Shown: one piece after another, positions 1 to 11,032 of the stretch
Layout of the letters: each line of letters starts with the position of its first letter
How positions within the stretch are numbered: the stretch's first letter is position 1
Source: Zymoseptoria tritici IPO323
Lineage: Eukaryota > Ascomycota > Dothideomycetes > Mycosphaerellales > Mycosphaerellaceae
Length of the DNA stretch: 64,000 nt
Direction: 5' to 3'
NCBI RefSeq assembly: GCF_000219625.1
Contig: NC_018207.1
Coordinates: 806,001-870,000 of the forward strand
Notes under the pieces: model-generated
Database searches by the model: none
What the model was told of the DNA's origin: nothing
Seen by the model: the letters and a program-made list of their open reading frames with translations, nothing else
Position numbers and translations under genes: made by a program

Positions 1-433
1 GTTCTCAACCCAAGATTCACGTTCGACTACAGTCTTTACGACCCTCTCAGCATTGTTGCGCTATTCGGCTCCGATACCGTCTTCGCCGATATGCTAGCCA
101 ACTCGGACTTCAAATCTTCGAGCTATAGCGCTGAAACGATAGAGAACGCTGCCGCTCAACTTCGTCAGTGGGGTGGCAAAACTCAAGTCACCCGAAGTCG
201 AGGCAGAGTTCAGGCACGTCAATTTGGCAGCCAGGGCCGAATCGCAGCGCTGGAAGACGCTGTGCTACGACAAGCGTCATGATACTTGCCAGCCAAAGAT
301 GGACTATCAAGTTCGCAAGCTGGTATCTCGATTGGCGAGTTTCGCCCGAGCTTCGCAGGCAATTTTCCGCATCAACGGAGACTCGAGGAAAGACGCTGTG
401 CACGAGAAAACGTCTCTCTTTCACAGTCGCTAA
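1..433 (+). pseudogene. 3' end of an unrecognised gene, frame broken
   Basis: The frame that enters at base 1 stays open to 282 and reads like protein through about residue 56 (NPRFTFDYSLYDPLSIVALF, then AETIENAAAQLRQW). From 173 a second frame continues in the same style to a stop at 431-433 (AKLKSPEVEAEFRHVNLAAR, QRWKTLCYDKRHDTCQ). The two join if one G is dropped from the GGGG run at 170-173. No GT..AG intron of normal size fits the junction. This is either a 1-bp insertion in a decaying gene or a homopolymer error. The 5' part lies outside the window. I do not recognise the family and assign no function. Confidence 0.4.
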
Positions 434-1342
434 ACTATAGGAGTTGCCATCCTAGCGACGCAAAGCACAGCCAGGACTCCAAGGTAGGGATCAAGCAGAC
501 TGGTCTCATGTCCATGGATCGTTGTCAAACTTGGAACTGCGTTCCGGCTGAGTATCGCGAAAACGGTAGGAATTTGCTATTTGCCGATGAAAAATCAGAG
601 GAGAGGCACATCAGCTGCATCGGAATAGTTATGCCCTTGCGAACCAGCAGCGGAGGGGCGGTGGAAGGTGGAGAGCTTCATTGGCTGCAGAACCAGGCAT
701 GTCATAAGTTTGATCTGATCTCTTACCGACTCGAACTGATCAGTCGCGCGTCTTATCAATGTGCTCACAACGTGATTTCAGTCGAACGTGAATCGTCAAT
801 CCAGAAGATGCTCCGCGTGGCAGGGCGGGCATGGAGGGCTCGTGTTTAGCCTACCTTATATTGAGACATGGAGAGCCTTCCCTTCAGGATCACCACCGGG
901 TGTTCAGTGCAACTAACGAGCCATACGTAACGCAATATTGCTTGCTCGAAGATGACTGCAGCGGTGTAGTCGGGCAGGCTGCATTTGTGCTTCATGTGAT
1001 GTCCACCATGCTACTACGCTGGGCTTGCTGTGGATTTCGCGTGTCTCCCACCTCATCTCATGCTTTCTCGATCTTCTCTTAGACACATACCTTTGTGCGA
1101 CACTGTACTGTTGCGGAGCGGAGATTGGTGGACACACGATCTCTGCATCTCCTGTCTGATGAAGTAGCATCCAAGAGACATGGACAATCTTGGCTCAGAA
1201 ACAAGCGGTTCGACTGTGAATCCTTCGCGGCTTGGGTCATCTCCTTTTGCCGCGTCGGAAAAGTATATGTAAGTGAACGCGCAAGGCCATATCTTCACTC
1301 CAACAAACAACGTCCAAAGGACGAGTCCAAGTCTCCAACATC
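434..1342. other. Intergenic, no gene seen
   Basis: Short frames occur on both strands here, but none has a recognisable domain, signal peptide or plausible splice continuation. The last ~150 bases are the likely promoter and 5' leader of the next gene. Confidence 0.5.
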
Positions 1343-2076
1343 ATGGCGCCTCCACACACCTGGACCGCCACCCTAACCCTCGCCCTCCTCACCACCTCCA
1401 CAACCGCCCAACGCCAACTGAACTCCACCTCCTTCTCAACCTGCATCTCCAACAGCTCGCTAACAGCCGACTCCTTCTCCGCCACAATCTACCCGGACAC
1501 CGACTCCTTCGAATACGACTGGATCGGCGCGAACTCCTTCGTTGGCAATGACACCATTTCCGTCATCATCACCGTGGCCTCCAAAGTCGTCTACAACGAC
1601 ACCCTCGACCCTTGCTTATCGAATGCGTGGGCGTATTTCTGCCCAGCGAGTAAAGGCGAGGTCGCGATTATGACGAATACGATTACTCCGAATGGGACTT
1701 TTGAAGACATTCCCGAAAGTGTGTTCACTCAGCCGGGGTTAGAGGCGTCGTTTGAGGTGCAGATGACCAACAGCGACACGGGTGCTGTCGTCGGCTGCTT
1801 ACGGGCGAATCTCACCAATGGTGTTGAGGGAAATGGTGCGAGTGACGAGAACGCCGGGTCAAGTAATGCTACCACAACAGAGGGCACGAACGGCAGTGGC
1901 AGCTCGAATGAGTCCAGCACCTCTGGAAGCGGCTCTGGCGGTGGTTCGGGAGCTAGCACCGCATATTTGAACTGGACGTTACTTTTGTGAGTCTGGTCTA
2001 TTGAACGCCGCTATGCAGAAGCTGATGAAACCGCAGATCGGCCCTGGGAGTTCTGATGTATGGGACACGGCTTTAG
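1343..2076 (+). CDS. Secreted, probably GPI-anchored protein with an ML-like (TRP_N) domain
   Basis: The product starts with a signal peptide (MAPPHTWTATLTLALLTTST). About 130 residues follow with the pattern of the lipid-binding ML-like domain found at the N-terminus of fungal Flc/TRP-type channels: a paired Cys, a conserved LDPC, an FCP and a late Cys. A Ser/Gly/Asn-rich linker follows at about residues 155-200. The unspliced frame stops at 1988-1990. A GTGAGT donor at 1987, a CTGAT branch site and a CAG ending at 2036 define a 50-nt intron; splicing adds LSALGVLMYGTRL and completes a hydrophobic GPI-type tail. The usual multi-pass channel part is absent, so this is a stand-alone surface ML-like protein. 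The domain call is fairly firm; the last exon is inference. Confidence 0.7.
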
Positions 2077-2850
2077 CGCGGAGGATCTGGAAATGTTCAG
2101 CAGCAGGGTGAAGATATGGAGCAGTAGACCTGAGACGGTCTTTGCGGATGTAGATGGAGTATGTCGAGGCCACAGAAGAAAAGTTCCAGGAGTGGCAGCA
2201 TTGAAGGAATCGACCGTACGACTGAGCTAGATCGGATCGGAGGTAGGTCGGTCTCTTGTAAAGCCATGGTCGATGACGACGAAGAGACATCCTCAAATGC
2301 CGGTCTTAGGATATCAAGATATGTGGTTCACGTGGCCCATTGATCAGAAGTATGTGAATTGTGTATTCATCATTGGTATTAGCGTAAGTACATAAATACA
2401 GCGCCGCCTCTCCTCATCGCTCCTAGTGAGAGTCTCGACTCTCCCAGCCAGACCTGCACACCATAGCGATCGATGGCCAACGCGAAAATAATGAAAGGGA
2501 ACTTGCTTTGTTTTCCGTAGAAAATGTAAAGGTCTGGCGAACGATCGACCATCGTCTCCATCTCCATCTCCATCTCCGTCTTCTCTCCTCCATCTCCGTC
2601 GTGCGCGCCGGCACATTGCTGTCTTCCTCGCTATGATCAAGACGCCTCTGCAAATGCTGGGTCGCCGCGTGACTGAAGACACGTCGGAGCGATCGACTCG
2701 TGTTCAATAAGTTCTCGCTCGAGGAAATCCCGGAATCCAAAACCTGGATGTAGTGACCGGTGGATGTTCAGTGTAAAGAATCCAAGAATGAATAGGAAGT
2801 AAAGACACAATCTCAAAAGACTTTTTTCATTTATTAACAATCGATCGCGA
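2077..2850. other. Intergenic, 3' regions of convergent genes
   Basis: This lies between two convergent genes. It contains a short pyrimidine-rich CATCTC tandem run near 2553-2580. Minus-strand frames here are low-complexity and unsupported. Confidence 0.5.
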
Positions 2851-4299
2851 TCAGAAGTTTTGTGCAATGCCCGAGTTCCCTTGTTGGTAGTTCCCGGGCT
2901 GTTGTATCCGCGTATTCCGGCGTGCGCTGACGTCGCGCACAATGGGCATACCGCCTTCTTGGCCGGTTCCGCCGTACGTGCCGTCGCCGTATGGACCGTG
3001 TTGGCCGTATCCGAAGCCGGTGTTGGGGTTATAAGCCTCGTATGATTGAGGCATGCCGCCTGGGCCTTCGTCTGAAGCGTCCGTCCGGCCAGCAGCAGAG
3101 TATGTTGAGGAAGCGTTCGATGGTCCACGGTGGACTTGTGCTGCGTTGCCTCCTGCAACTGGTGCTGCGCCCAGCGCGGCGAGATCATCACTGCTCATGG
3201 TGTCTCTTTGGTTTTGCATGAGACCATCTCCGCTATGTGCTTCTGAGATTCCACCGTTGGGTGAGTTTCCAGTGCGAGGGTATCCGTTGCTGCCACCGTC
3301 TGAAAGTTGTCCTGCGGTGTGGCCACCTGACAAGGTCGTGGACATCTTTCGGCTTGCTGTTGCTGCACCAGCGGCACCAGCGACTCCCCATCCTCGGTAT
3401 CCACCTGAGTCTTCAGTCATCTCTAGACCGTGTTCTGATGCGACAGCCGGTAGTGTAGGATCGTTGTTCGGGTTGAAGCCATAGTCCTCCACTTCATTGC
3501 GACGCAATTCCTCTGCTGCCTTCTTTTGCTTGCGCCTTCTCCAGAAGAAAATGCCGGCCAGGACCAGTGCAGCTACAACGACGACGGGAATGACTACGGC
3601 GATCGCAGTGGTACCAGCGGTGCTGAGGCCGCCACCGCTGCTGCTCTTGGAGGAGCCACCATTATTAAGAGTGGCCGATGGAGTAGCCGAGGATGATGAT
3701 CTAGATGCAGAAGAGGTGGGTTGCGTGGTCGATGGTGCAGTTTGTGTGACGACAACAACGGTGGTCTGCGGCGGAGCGGTAGAGTCTGCTCCAGGTGAAC
3801 TCTGGGTGATGACCGATGTTACGATTTGAGTCTCGGGTGGTGCGGAAGAAGCAACAATAGTCGAGGTTGAGGGGGGAGTTGGGGTCGTACTCGGCGCGGC
3901 GGGAGAGGAGGATGTCGGCGGCGCTTCGGAGCTGGTCGGCGGGGGAGCGGACGACGTGGATGCCGGCGCTGAAGTCGGCGCGGCGGAGGATGACGGGACG
4001 TCGCTGGAGCTGCTGATGATGGAGGAGAGGACTGAAGAGGCTGAGTTGAGAACATCAGTGACTGCGGACATGGCGGCGACGCGGTGTGGTCATGCGCGAG
4101 AGAGCGCGCGGGAAGTGTAAGGAATGAAACAAGAGAAACGAATCAAGGTCGTCGTAGGCACGAAGCCGTGACAAAAATGCAAAAAGGGTAATGAACGGGG
4201 ATTTGTGTCGAAAGGGAGTGAATGTAAGAACGGGACGGGGTACGTACAGGTGGAAGAACTAGAACTAGAGGTCGCGGGCGCCGTGCTGTTGGTGGACAT
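2851..4299 (-). CDS. Mid2-like single-pass membrane protein
   Basis: The spliced product is about 420 residues. Exon 1 (4299-4248) starts MSTNSTAPATSSSSSST. A 186-nt intron with donor GTACGT and acceptor CAG at 4064-4062 joins it in phase to exon 2 (4061-2851). Residues up to ~150 are a Ser/Thr/Pro-rich, probably O-mannosylated stalk. A membrane segment follows (TTAIAVVIPVVVVAALVLAG) and is capped by FFWRRRKQKK. The remaining ~220 residues are a cytoplasmic tail rich in Gly, Tyr and Asn. This layout matches fungal Mid2/Wsc-type wall-stress sensors and related proteins. No classical signal peptide is visible. The role in wall sensing is inferred from architecture only. Confidence 0.8.
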
Positions 4300-4456
4300 G
4301 GTGGCCTATGCAGCAAGCGAGACGGCGCGTTGTGACTGGCTGCAAGTGCAAATAAAATGTTCGGTCGCCCGGGAATGCGGTGTTCGCGATGCGTGTATCC
4401 GGGTTGCTCGTGGAAAAGGATGGTATAGAATGTAGAAGCGCCCGTCTTCTGTCGAG

Positions 4457-4478
4457 GTGTGTGTGTGTGTGTGTGTGT
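4457..4478. repeat. GT dinucleotide microsatellite
   Basis: Eleven GT units run without interruption about 160 bp upstream of the Mid2-like start codon. Confidence 0.95.
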
Positions 4479-5547
4479 ATGAGGATGGAGGATTTCGATC
4501 TGTCTACCACCACTCGCCGGCGCTCGTTGGAAGGAAGGCCTGATATGAGACTAGCCGCCAAGTTCCTTTGTATCGGCTCGTCCGTTGCGCCAGTGGGGCG
4601 AAATACGTGGCGCGCGGTAGCAGAGTCACCCTTTGTCGACTGACCAAAGAATGATTGTCGTGTCGTTGTCGGCGGCTGCTCGAACAAAGAACAAACAATG
4701 TCCGACAAGGCGGGCGAGACAAGAGCGTGGTGAACAAGGTCCACGCCTGTTTCTTTGCCAGGAACAATGGATCGATCACCGGTGAGGATTCTCATCATCA
4801 CACGTTCTTCTAATCTCCCTGAGCTGGTTCACAGTTCTAATTCTGGTCAAAGAGACGCTAGGTGAACTATACCACTCCAAACCATACTCAACGTGGTTTA
4901 AGCGAAGTGATGTTGATCTTTCGCGGTTGGTCGGCCAAATCGGAACACGAACGTTACATTTGTGCGTTACTTCTTCAGAATCTTCACCTGATGGAAAACT
5001 GCCACTATCACGGTTATCCGGTGCAACTGTCACGATCGGTTCAACATAGGCGTCATGCTTCTGCTCTGTTCATCATTGTTTGTGTACATTTTGAAGTGTG
5101 CGAGGGAAGTCATCCTTGGGCACGGTAGCTGCAAGAATACGAGCTGACTGACTCTCGGGGCGTCCGGAAATCACCCGGCGAAAGTAACACATCCTCTCTC
5201 CTGCAGGAGGCTTCGTTTTTCTCCAACATCTGCCAGGACACCGTGTCCGATATCCTCGTCCGTTGATCGAAGACTGTCATGTTCCGCCGTGCAAGAGACC
5301 AAAAGAGCATGAGGTGAACGACCTGGCTGTCCTACGCCGAATTCTTGCTTTGAGCTGAGCTGGGTTGTTCCTGGTTGTTCCCAGCTCGGATTACCGGTGA
5401 ATCGTCGTGTCGTTCAGGGCACATCCAGGGCGAGGCGTTGCGTTCTGTCTGATCGGAACGCCTCGTGTACGGTGAGACGGTCAGGATGGCGATGAAAAGA
5501 AATCTTGAGGCCTGCACCAACGCGAGTGTAGCCTCGCCAGACCACTT

Positions 5548-5886
5548 GCAAGTTGCGAGACCTTCATCTCTACCTTACAATCGCACATTGAGTTCAACAC
5601 CAGATCCGTCGACGACTTCTACACAACCAAGCAACACCAACAGCAGCCTAAGCCGATAGCGTGTGTCGATATACGCCACGCGAAGAACTCACACGACAGC
5701 GCTTGAGAGCGGAAGCTGCAAGTTGCGTGCTGTGTCATCTCGAGCACACATGAACTTTACACTCAAATCTATCGACGACTTCTCCACCATCAAGCAACAG
5801 CGGCCTACGCCGAAAGCGTTTGCTCGGATATGCCTCACAGAAGAAGTTCACAAGACAGCAATAGAGAGTGCACGCTGCGTGCTGTA
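5548..5886. repeat. Two diverged tandem copies of a ~170-bp unit
   Basis: Copy 1 begins GCAAGTTGCG at 5548 and copy 2 begins with the same ten bases at 5718. Shared inner blocks include CGACGACTTCT and AAGCAACA. Both copies then have a GAAGAA..CACA..GACAGC block and a GAGAG end. A fragment of a third start (GCTGCGTGCTGT) follows near 5873. Neither copy has a clear open frame. Confidence 0.6.
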
Positions 5887-6204
5887 CGTTTCCCATCATC
5901 AAGTTTATGAACAAGAAGTCGTGAGTATGGAGAGACATATCCTCTCTCTCTCTCCATCCACTGGGATGCCAATTTTGCTCGTCCAGAATCCCCCTTGAAA
6001 GACCGATGCGCCTGGCCTGCCTTTTCTGTTGTTTCCTCTGGTCTGTCCGTCCCAAGAATTCTCCTTCAATCGTCATGTCAATCGTAAATTTTGCGGCTGT
6101 AGCTGTGCCAGCGCGTCCTGTAGCTGGATCTTCTGTTTTGCCCGCCCCGAGATCAACTCCAGGGAGCGTAGAGCCCAAGTCCTCCGTCTTCGTGCATCAT
6201 CAAT

Positions 6205-7047
6205 CTACATATGCCACTTCATATTCAACACCCTCCCATCACCATTGCTCGTAACCTTCTTGAAGAAACTCTCCGAGAGATCCAAGCTGCCTTCGGCGCA
6301 GCTGGGGCAACGATCGACAATCTCGCCGGGGTAGGTGTTGCCATCAGCGCCGATAAGGTAGATGATCTTCTTGCACAGCGGGTTGGTGTTGGAGTTGCCC
6401 GTGCTGACCTTGTCGAAGAGGACGTGCGAGACGGCGACGACGTCTTGGTCAGAGGTGCTGGTGAAGCCGCAGGCGCCCATGCCGACGTCGAACCAGGTGA
6501 AGTCGCCGCTGTAGGACTGGCCACCGCTGGATGAGCCGCTGTCGGAAGGGGAGTTGTAGGAGGGGGCTGCGGCGCTGGAGGATGCGGGTGCTGCGGCTGC
6601 GGAGGAGGAAGCGACTGGCGCAACGTATGGAGCTGGAGGAGGGACATAGGTGGAAGTTGGGACGGCGGCGGCTTCGCTTGAGACTGGGGCGACGTATGCT
6701 GCAGCTGGCTCACTTGATACAGGTGCAACGTAGGCTGGTGCAGCTGCTGGCTCGCTCTGAGCAGCAGGAGCAACGTAGGCTGGCGCGGCGACGGGCGCAG
6801 GAGAGTAAGCAGCAGGCTGAACTTGCTTTACCTCCTGGGTCGAGAATGGCGTTGCTTGGGTCTGGCTCGGCTTGACCCAGACGGTCTTCGTGACAGCGAT
6901 CGTCTCCACGACTTCCTGATACTCGGTAACCCAAACGATGTCACGCTTGGGGTGATGTTGGTGGTGATGCTGGAGTTCCGGCTTGGGAACTGCGGCCACA
7001 GCGGCGACCAAGAGGCCGGTCACGGTGAAAATGCTGTTGGTGTACAT
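6205..7047 (-). CDS. Secreted RlpA-like double-psi beta-barrel protein (Asp f 7/expansin-like)
   Basis: This is an intact 280-residue frame. Residues 1-20 are a signal peptide (MYTNSIFTVTGLLVAAVAAV). A His-rich stretch and a VTEYQEVVETIAVTKTVWV segment follow. Residues ~75-165 are an Ala/Pro/Ser linker with repeats of APAYVAPVSSEPAAAYVAP type. The C-terminal ~105 residues form the double-psi beta-barrel: FTWFDVGMGACGFTS, the AVSHVLFD strand, a Cys-Lys-Lys loop and the VDRCPSC..LDLS motif. This layout matches fungal Asp f 7-type allergens and expansin-like wall proteins, which act outside the cell and may loosen wall polymers without hydrolysis. No intron is needed. Confidence 0.85.
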   Translation of the reverse strand: MYTNSIFTVTGLLVAAVAAVPKPELQHHHQHHPKRDIVWVTEYQEVVETIAVTKTVWVKPSQTQATPFSTQEVKQVQPAAYSPAPVAAPAYVAPAAQSEPAAAPAYVAPVSSEPAAAYVAPVSSEAAAVPTSTYVPPPAPYVAPVASSSAAAAPASSSAAAPSYNSPSDSGSSSGGQSYSGDFTWFDVGMGACGFTSTSDQDVVAVSHVLFDKVSTGNSNTNPLCKKIIYLIGADGNTYPGEIVDRCPSCAEGSLDLSESFFKKVTSNGDGRVLNMKWHM

Positions 7048-8694
7048 GATGATGCTGTCGTTGGTTTGTGTTTTCGTCCGTTTGTGTAAGGATTGTGTCA
7101 GATGGCCTGAATGATTTCTGTCGGTCTGGCTGTTCTGTTTGCTGTTGTGAATGAATGAATAGATCTATCAAAGATCAAGGAGTGACGAAGAGGAAGGAGT
7201 GTAAAAAGGGACGATATCTTCAGACCTGCGAAGCGTAGAGTGTGAGCGAAAGGGAGCTCACGGCAGCATATTCTACTTGTAGCAGGCGGACAGGGTACCT
7301 GAGGAGTCGGAACGGTACACAACCTGCAACCGCACTCACACTACTCACACCGAGTCGTGTCTGGCACGCCAGGAGAAGTACGGTTGGTGGACCACGGACG
7401 TGTGTTCGGCGTGTTGCAGAGTCCAGTTAAATCCTGGAACCAGAGTTTCCTTACGACTAAGGAGGTAGCCGAAGCCCGAAGGGGCTGCCGTCCCGGCAAA
7501 CCTAGGTGGACGCAGCTCACGCCAATCACCTGCGGTGGACAAGTCGTGAAATCCGCACGAAAGCCTTCTTTTCTTCGGTCTGCATGTGTAAGAGATCCAC
7601 AACTTTTCTCAACAAGCTGCGCAGGTTGCCTCGCTGTCAACTTGTCGCTGCTTGGAGTGTCGCTTTGCGTTGATGGGATCGTAAACAAGGCAGGCGACCT
7701 CTTGACAACTTCCCAATTCTCCATCGATACCGAAAAGTAACTTTGTGAGGCTTTGTCCAGCATGTTTCAAATCGCTCCAAGTAGGCCAAGGGGTGCCAAT
7801 AGGACGGAATTCGGATCATTGGCAGGCACACCCGGTCGTGGGGTGGTTACTCGTGATCCATGGCCAGCCACGTTGACATGCACACTGCACAGATGGCACC
7901 GACATGCTTCTGGTTTCAAGAATGCAACGGCCGAACCTGTGGCTGCCGTGACACTTTCAACTCGCTTGCACAACATGCGATGCGTTGTTATGTTGATGCC
8001 TTGCGGTTGTCTCAACGATCGTGAGCTCCGGGATGGCCCTATGAAAAGCTGCGACGGGAATTCTGCATCGCAGACGACTGCAAAGCTGGGCCCCGAAATT
8101 GCAGGTGGCTCCTTCGAGACTTTCGGCCCCACAAGAGCCACGTCAACCGACAAGCTTTCTCGGTTTCCCTCGCATCAACGGCCTTCGATTCGTACTTTTG
8201 CCTGAGTGTAGCGTTCCTCTGCGTGGGACATTTCCACACCGTCGAGGGCAAGAAGGCAAGCTGATGCCGTCTGGTCCGAAAGATCGCTTCGCAAGAGTCC
8301 CGAGCTACCTGTATCGAAGAATCCAGACGGAACTGCACCAGCTGTCGGCTTTCTAGACTTCACACGCGGCCCTCCGAAGCTCTAGGTCTCAAAGCAGCAC
8401 GTCGGGGTCCGGACTCCTGAGACGAACGACATCTGCCAGCAGCCTCGTGATTCAGAAGTGGCGGGCATTGCTGCTTTCGGGGAGTGACATCTGCTGCCTC
8501 GTGTCTTGGACATGTCGTTGAACAAGGGCGATCAAGACGAAGTGCGAACCGCATTTACGTAAGCACAGCTCTAGAGCATCGAAGGTAGGTGCAGCGCAGC
8601 TCATGCGAGCTTTCCCTTCACCCATCAATCTTGAGGAAGAATCGCACATCGCTATCGTACAATCGTCTCCTACGATCAAGTCAAACCAGCAATC
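7048..8694. other. Intergenic, no gene seen
   Basis: This is the divergent promoter region between the beta-barrel gene and the dehydrogenase gene. Frames of up to 150 codons occur, but none shows a family motif or clean splice structure. Confidence 0.45.
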
Positions 8695-9563
8695 ATGTCT
8701 TTTCTGGCTCTTGAAGGTCGTCATGCCTTCGTGACGGGAGCACAAGGAGGCATTGGCCGAAACATCGTGAAGGAGTTGCTTGGTGGGCCATACCTCAAGA
8801 ACTCAGACAAGATGCCGACTAACGCGGTGCAGCTGCTGGCTGCAAGGTGTCCGCTCACGATCTTCGACCAGCGCACACCGCCGCTGAGGCGGATGTGTTC
8901 GACATTCAAGGAGACATCTCCGATGAAGACTCCATCGCCAAGTCTATGCGATCCGCCGTGGAGCACTTTGGGCCGATCAACATTCTCTGTGCCAATGCCG
9001 GCATCACGAACGAACAGAGTCATCCGAATATATGGGAGATGCCACTGGAGACGTGGGACAATGTCTACAAGGTGAATGTGCGAGGAGCGTTTCTCACCAT
9101 CAAGCACTTCCTCCTCGCGGCTATCGAGGCCCAGGAAGCTGCCGGAAAGGAACTTGAAAACTTGTCCATCGTCGTCACAGGAAGCGAATGCGGCAAGTTT
9201 GGTCAAGCCGGTCATTCTGAGTACGCAAGCGGCAAAGCAGGTCTTCAATACGGACTTGTCCGCACTGTCAAAAACGAGATTGTTCGAATCAATGCGAAGG
9301 CTCGCATCAACGCCGTAGCTCCAGGCTGGGTCAACACTGAGCTCATTGGAGATCGTCTGGACGATCCTCGAGAGCTGTACCTCGAAGCTCAGGGTACTGT
9401 GCCTTTGAGGAAGATTGCACAGCCAGAAGATGTTGCCAGAACGGTCGCTTTCCTCGCTAGCCATCGTGCTGCTGGCCACATGTCTGGTGAGTGCTTGAGT
9501 GTAGACGGAGGCATGGAAGGGCGTATAGTTTGGAGGGAGGAAGAGGTGATGGCGAAGAGATAG
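8695..9563 (+). CDS. Short-chain dehydrogenase/reductase (classical SDR)
   Basis: There are two exons (8695-8782, 8833-9563) around a 50-nt intron with a GTGGGC donor and GTGCAG acceptor, giving 272 residues. The join restores the Rossmann start: FVTGAQGGIGRNIVKELLAA followed by GCKVSAHDLRP. Visible motifs are TGxxxGIG (cofactor), CANAG, a catalytic Ser in VVTGSECG, YASGK (Tyr and Lys), and the late PGWVNTE and SGECLSVDGG strands. It is a normal-length NAD(P)-dependent oxidoreductase of the FabG/3-oxoacyl-reductase-like group. The substrate cannot be told. A long minus-strand frame covering the locus is its shadow. Confidence 0.9.
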
Positions 9564-9832
9564 TGCGTGGTATGCAAGGCATTGAAAAACAGATCCTCGA
9601 CCACCCTCACAATTCGACTGAGCCATCACTACCCCTGGTGCGTTGCAGCATTGCTGAATCTCTTCAGTTCTGAATGCCTGCCTTCGCCTTGTACTATTTG
9701 TTGCAGGTTGCACTGTGGGCCTTGGCTTGTCCCGAATAGGCAGGTATGGTCAACCTCAGCTTTCTACATCACCTCGTCATCCGATCAACAACAACATCAA
9801 GACCTCAGCGCATCGACCCTCCTCCCTTCAAG

Positions 9833-10968
9833 ATGATCAAACAAAAGCAAAAAATCAAGATTGCCTGGTCCATCGACTTCGACGCAGTATCCGGCTGTAC
9901 GCCCCTTCCGATCCTCTCATTCATGCCAAACCATTAACTAACATATACCCACCCAGGGCTCGGCACCGGCGCCAACCCCAAAAACACCACCTCAGACTTC
10001 AGCGCAGGCTACTTCAGCGCCACAACCGGCGTGCCTCGCCTGCTCAAACTCTTCCACAAACTCAACATATCCGACAAAGTCACATGGTGCATTCCCGGCC
10101 ACTCCCTCGAGACCTTCCCCGAGCAAGCAAAAGCCATCATCGACTCCGGCGCCGAGATTGCACTCCATGGCTACGCCCACGAGTCGGCGAGCCAGATGAC
10201 GGCCGAGCAGGAACGGGATGTGCTGCTCAAGTGTATTCAGCTCGTGGAGGAGATGACGGGCAAGAAACCGAGGGGGTATCGAGCTCCGCTGTATCAGCTC
10301 AACGAGCGGACGATTGCTTTGCTGCAGGAACACGATTTTCTGTGGGACTCTTCGCTGTCGCACTTTGATAGTGTGCCGTATTGCCTGCCGAAGAATCCGG
10401 CGCCGATTGAGCCGATTGACTTCAGTCCAGAAGCCAAGGCGGCGGAGTGGATGAAGCCTTCGCCGGACTTTAGCAAACTTCCAAAGTCGGGTCTGGTTGA
10501 GGTGCCGGCAAGTAAACCAAAGGGTAGAAGGCCTGCAGCTGTCCGAGATTGTCTCTCGGGCTATGCTACCGGGTCTCAGACTGCCCTTATACCAACTGAG
10601 TCCGAACTACTGCTGACCCTTGCGTCCTCCTGATTTAGGCAAATTGGTACACCGAAGATATGACCCCTCTGCAGTTCTTTCCCAATACTCCGAATAGTGC
10701 GGGATATGTGGACGTGCGGGTCGTGGAGCGGATGTGGATGGATCGGTTTGAGTGGTTGAGGAGCGAGATTGCGGATGGGAGGGAGGCTATGGTCGTTTTT
10801 AGTATTATTATCCACCCTGATACGAGTGGCATGGCGCATGTCATTGGCATGGTCGAGCGGTTCTTGAAGTGGCTGCAGAGCTTTGGCGATGAAGTGGAGT
10901 TCTTGACGTATGCGCAGATCGCGGAGGAGTGGAAGCAAAGCCAGGGAAAGCCCGAAGGCATCCTGTAG
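9833..10968 (+). CDS. Polysaccharide deacetylase (NodB fold, PgdA/HP0310-like)
   Basis: Three exons (9833-9896, 9957-10507, 10639-10968) give 314 residues. The first join makes DFDAVSGWLGTGANP, a hallmark of this fungal family. Metal-site elements are the Asp pair in SIDFD, the H..H motif in ALHGYAHES and RGYRAPLY. The second intron (10508-10638) starts with GCAAGT rather than GT; its removal gives VEVPANWYTEDM, where reading through would give a low-complexity tail and a stop. Family members remove acetyl or formyl groups from amide-linked sugars or related amides. There is no signal peptide, so the protein is probably cytosolic. It ends 64 bp from the convergent uL24m gene. Confidence 0.88.
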
Positions 10969-11032
10969 CAGCTGTACATGATTTGGTGTAAATGATATAA
11001 TACAAGAATTGTCTGCTCCTGTATGGACAGAA

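Larger units (their letters stand above)
4300..6204. other. Intergenic with a GT microsatellite and a tandem duplication
   Basis: No convincing gene is seen. The left part is upstream of the Mid2-like gene. The right part holds a diverged tandem repeat and the 3' flank of the minus-strand beta-barrel gene. Frames up to 178 codons exist but are low-complexity. Confidence 0.45.

Noticed and set aside
1200..1225. GGTTCGACT block resembling a tRNA T-loop
   Set aside because: No matching acceptor stem, D-arm or anticodon arm is found upstream.
4265..4801. Minus-strand frame of 178 codons, with a His-Thr repeat
   Set aside because: The repeat is the GT microsatellite; the frame overlaps exon 1 and the leader of the Mid2-like gene and has no features.
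7401..7560. Locally self-complementary sequence that might suggest a structured RNA
   Set aside because: No tRNA, snRNA or rRNA signature boxes were found, and pairing by eye is not evidence.
8721..9713. Minus-strand frame of 330 codons over the SDR gene
   Set aside because: It is antisense to a well-supported spliced SDR and has no domain pattern of its own.
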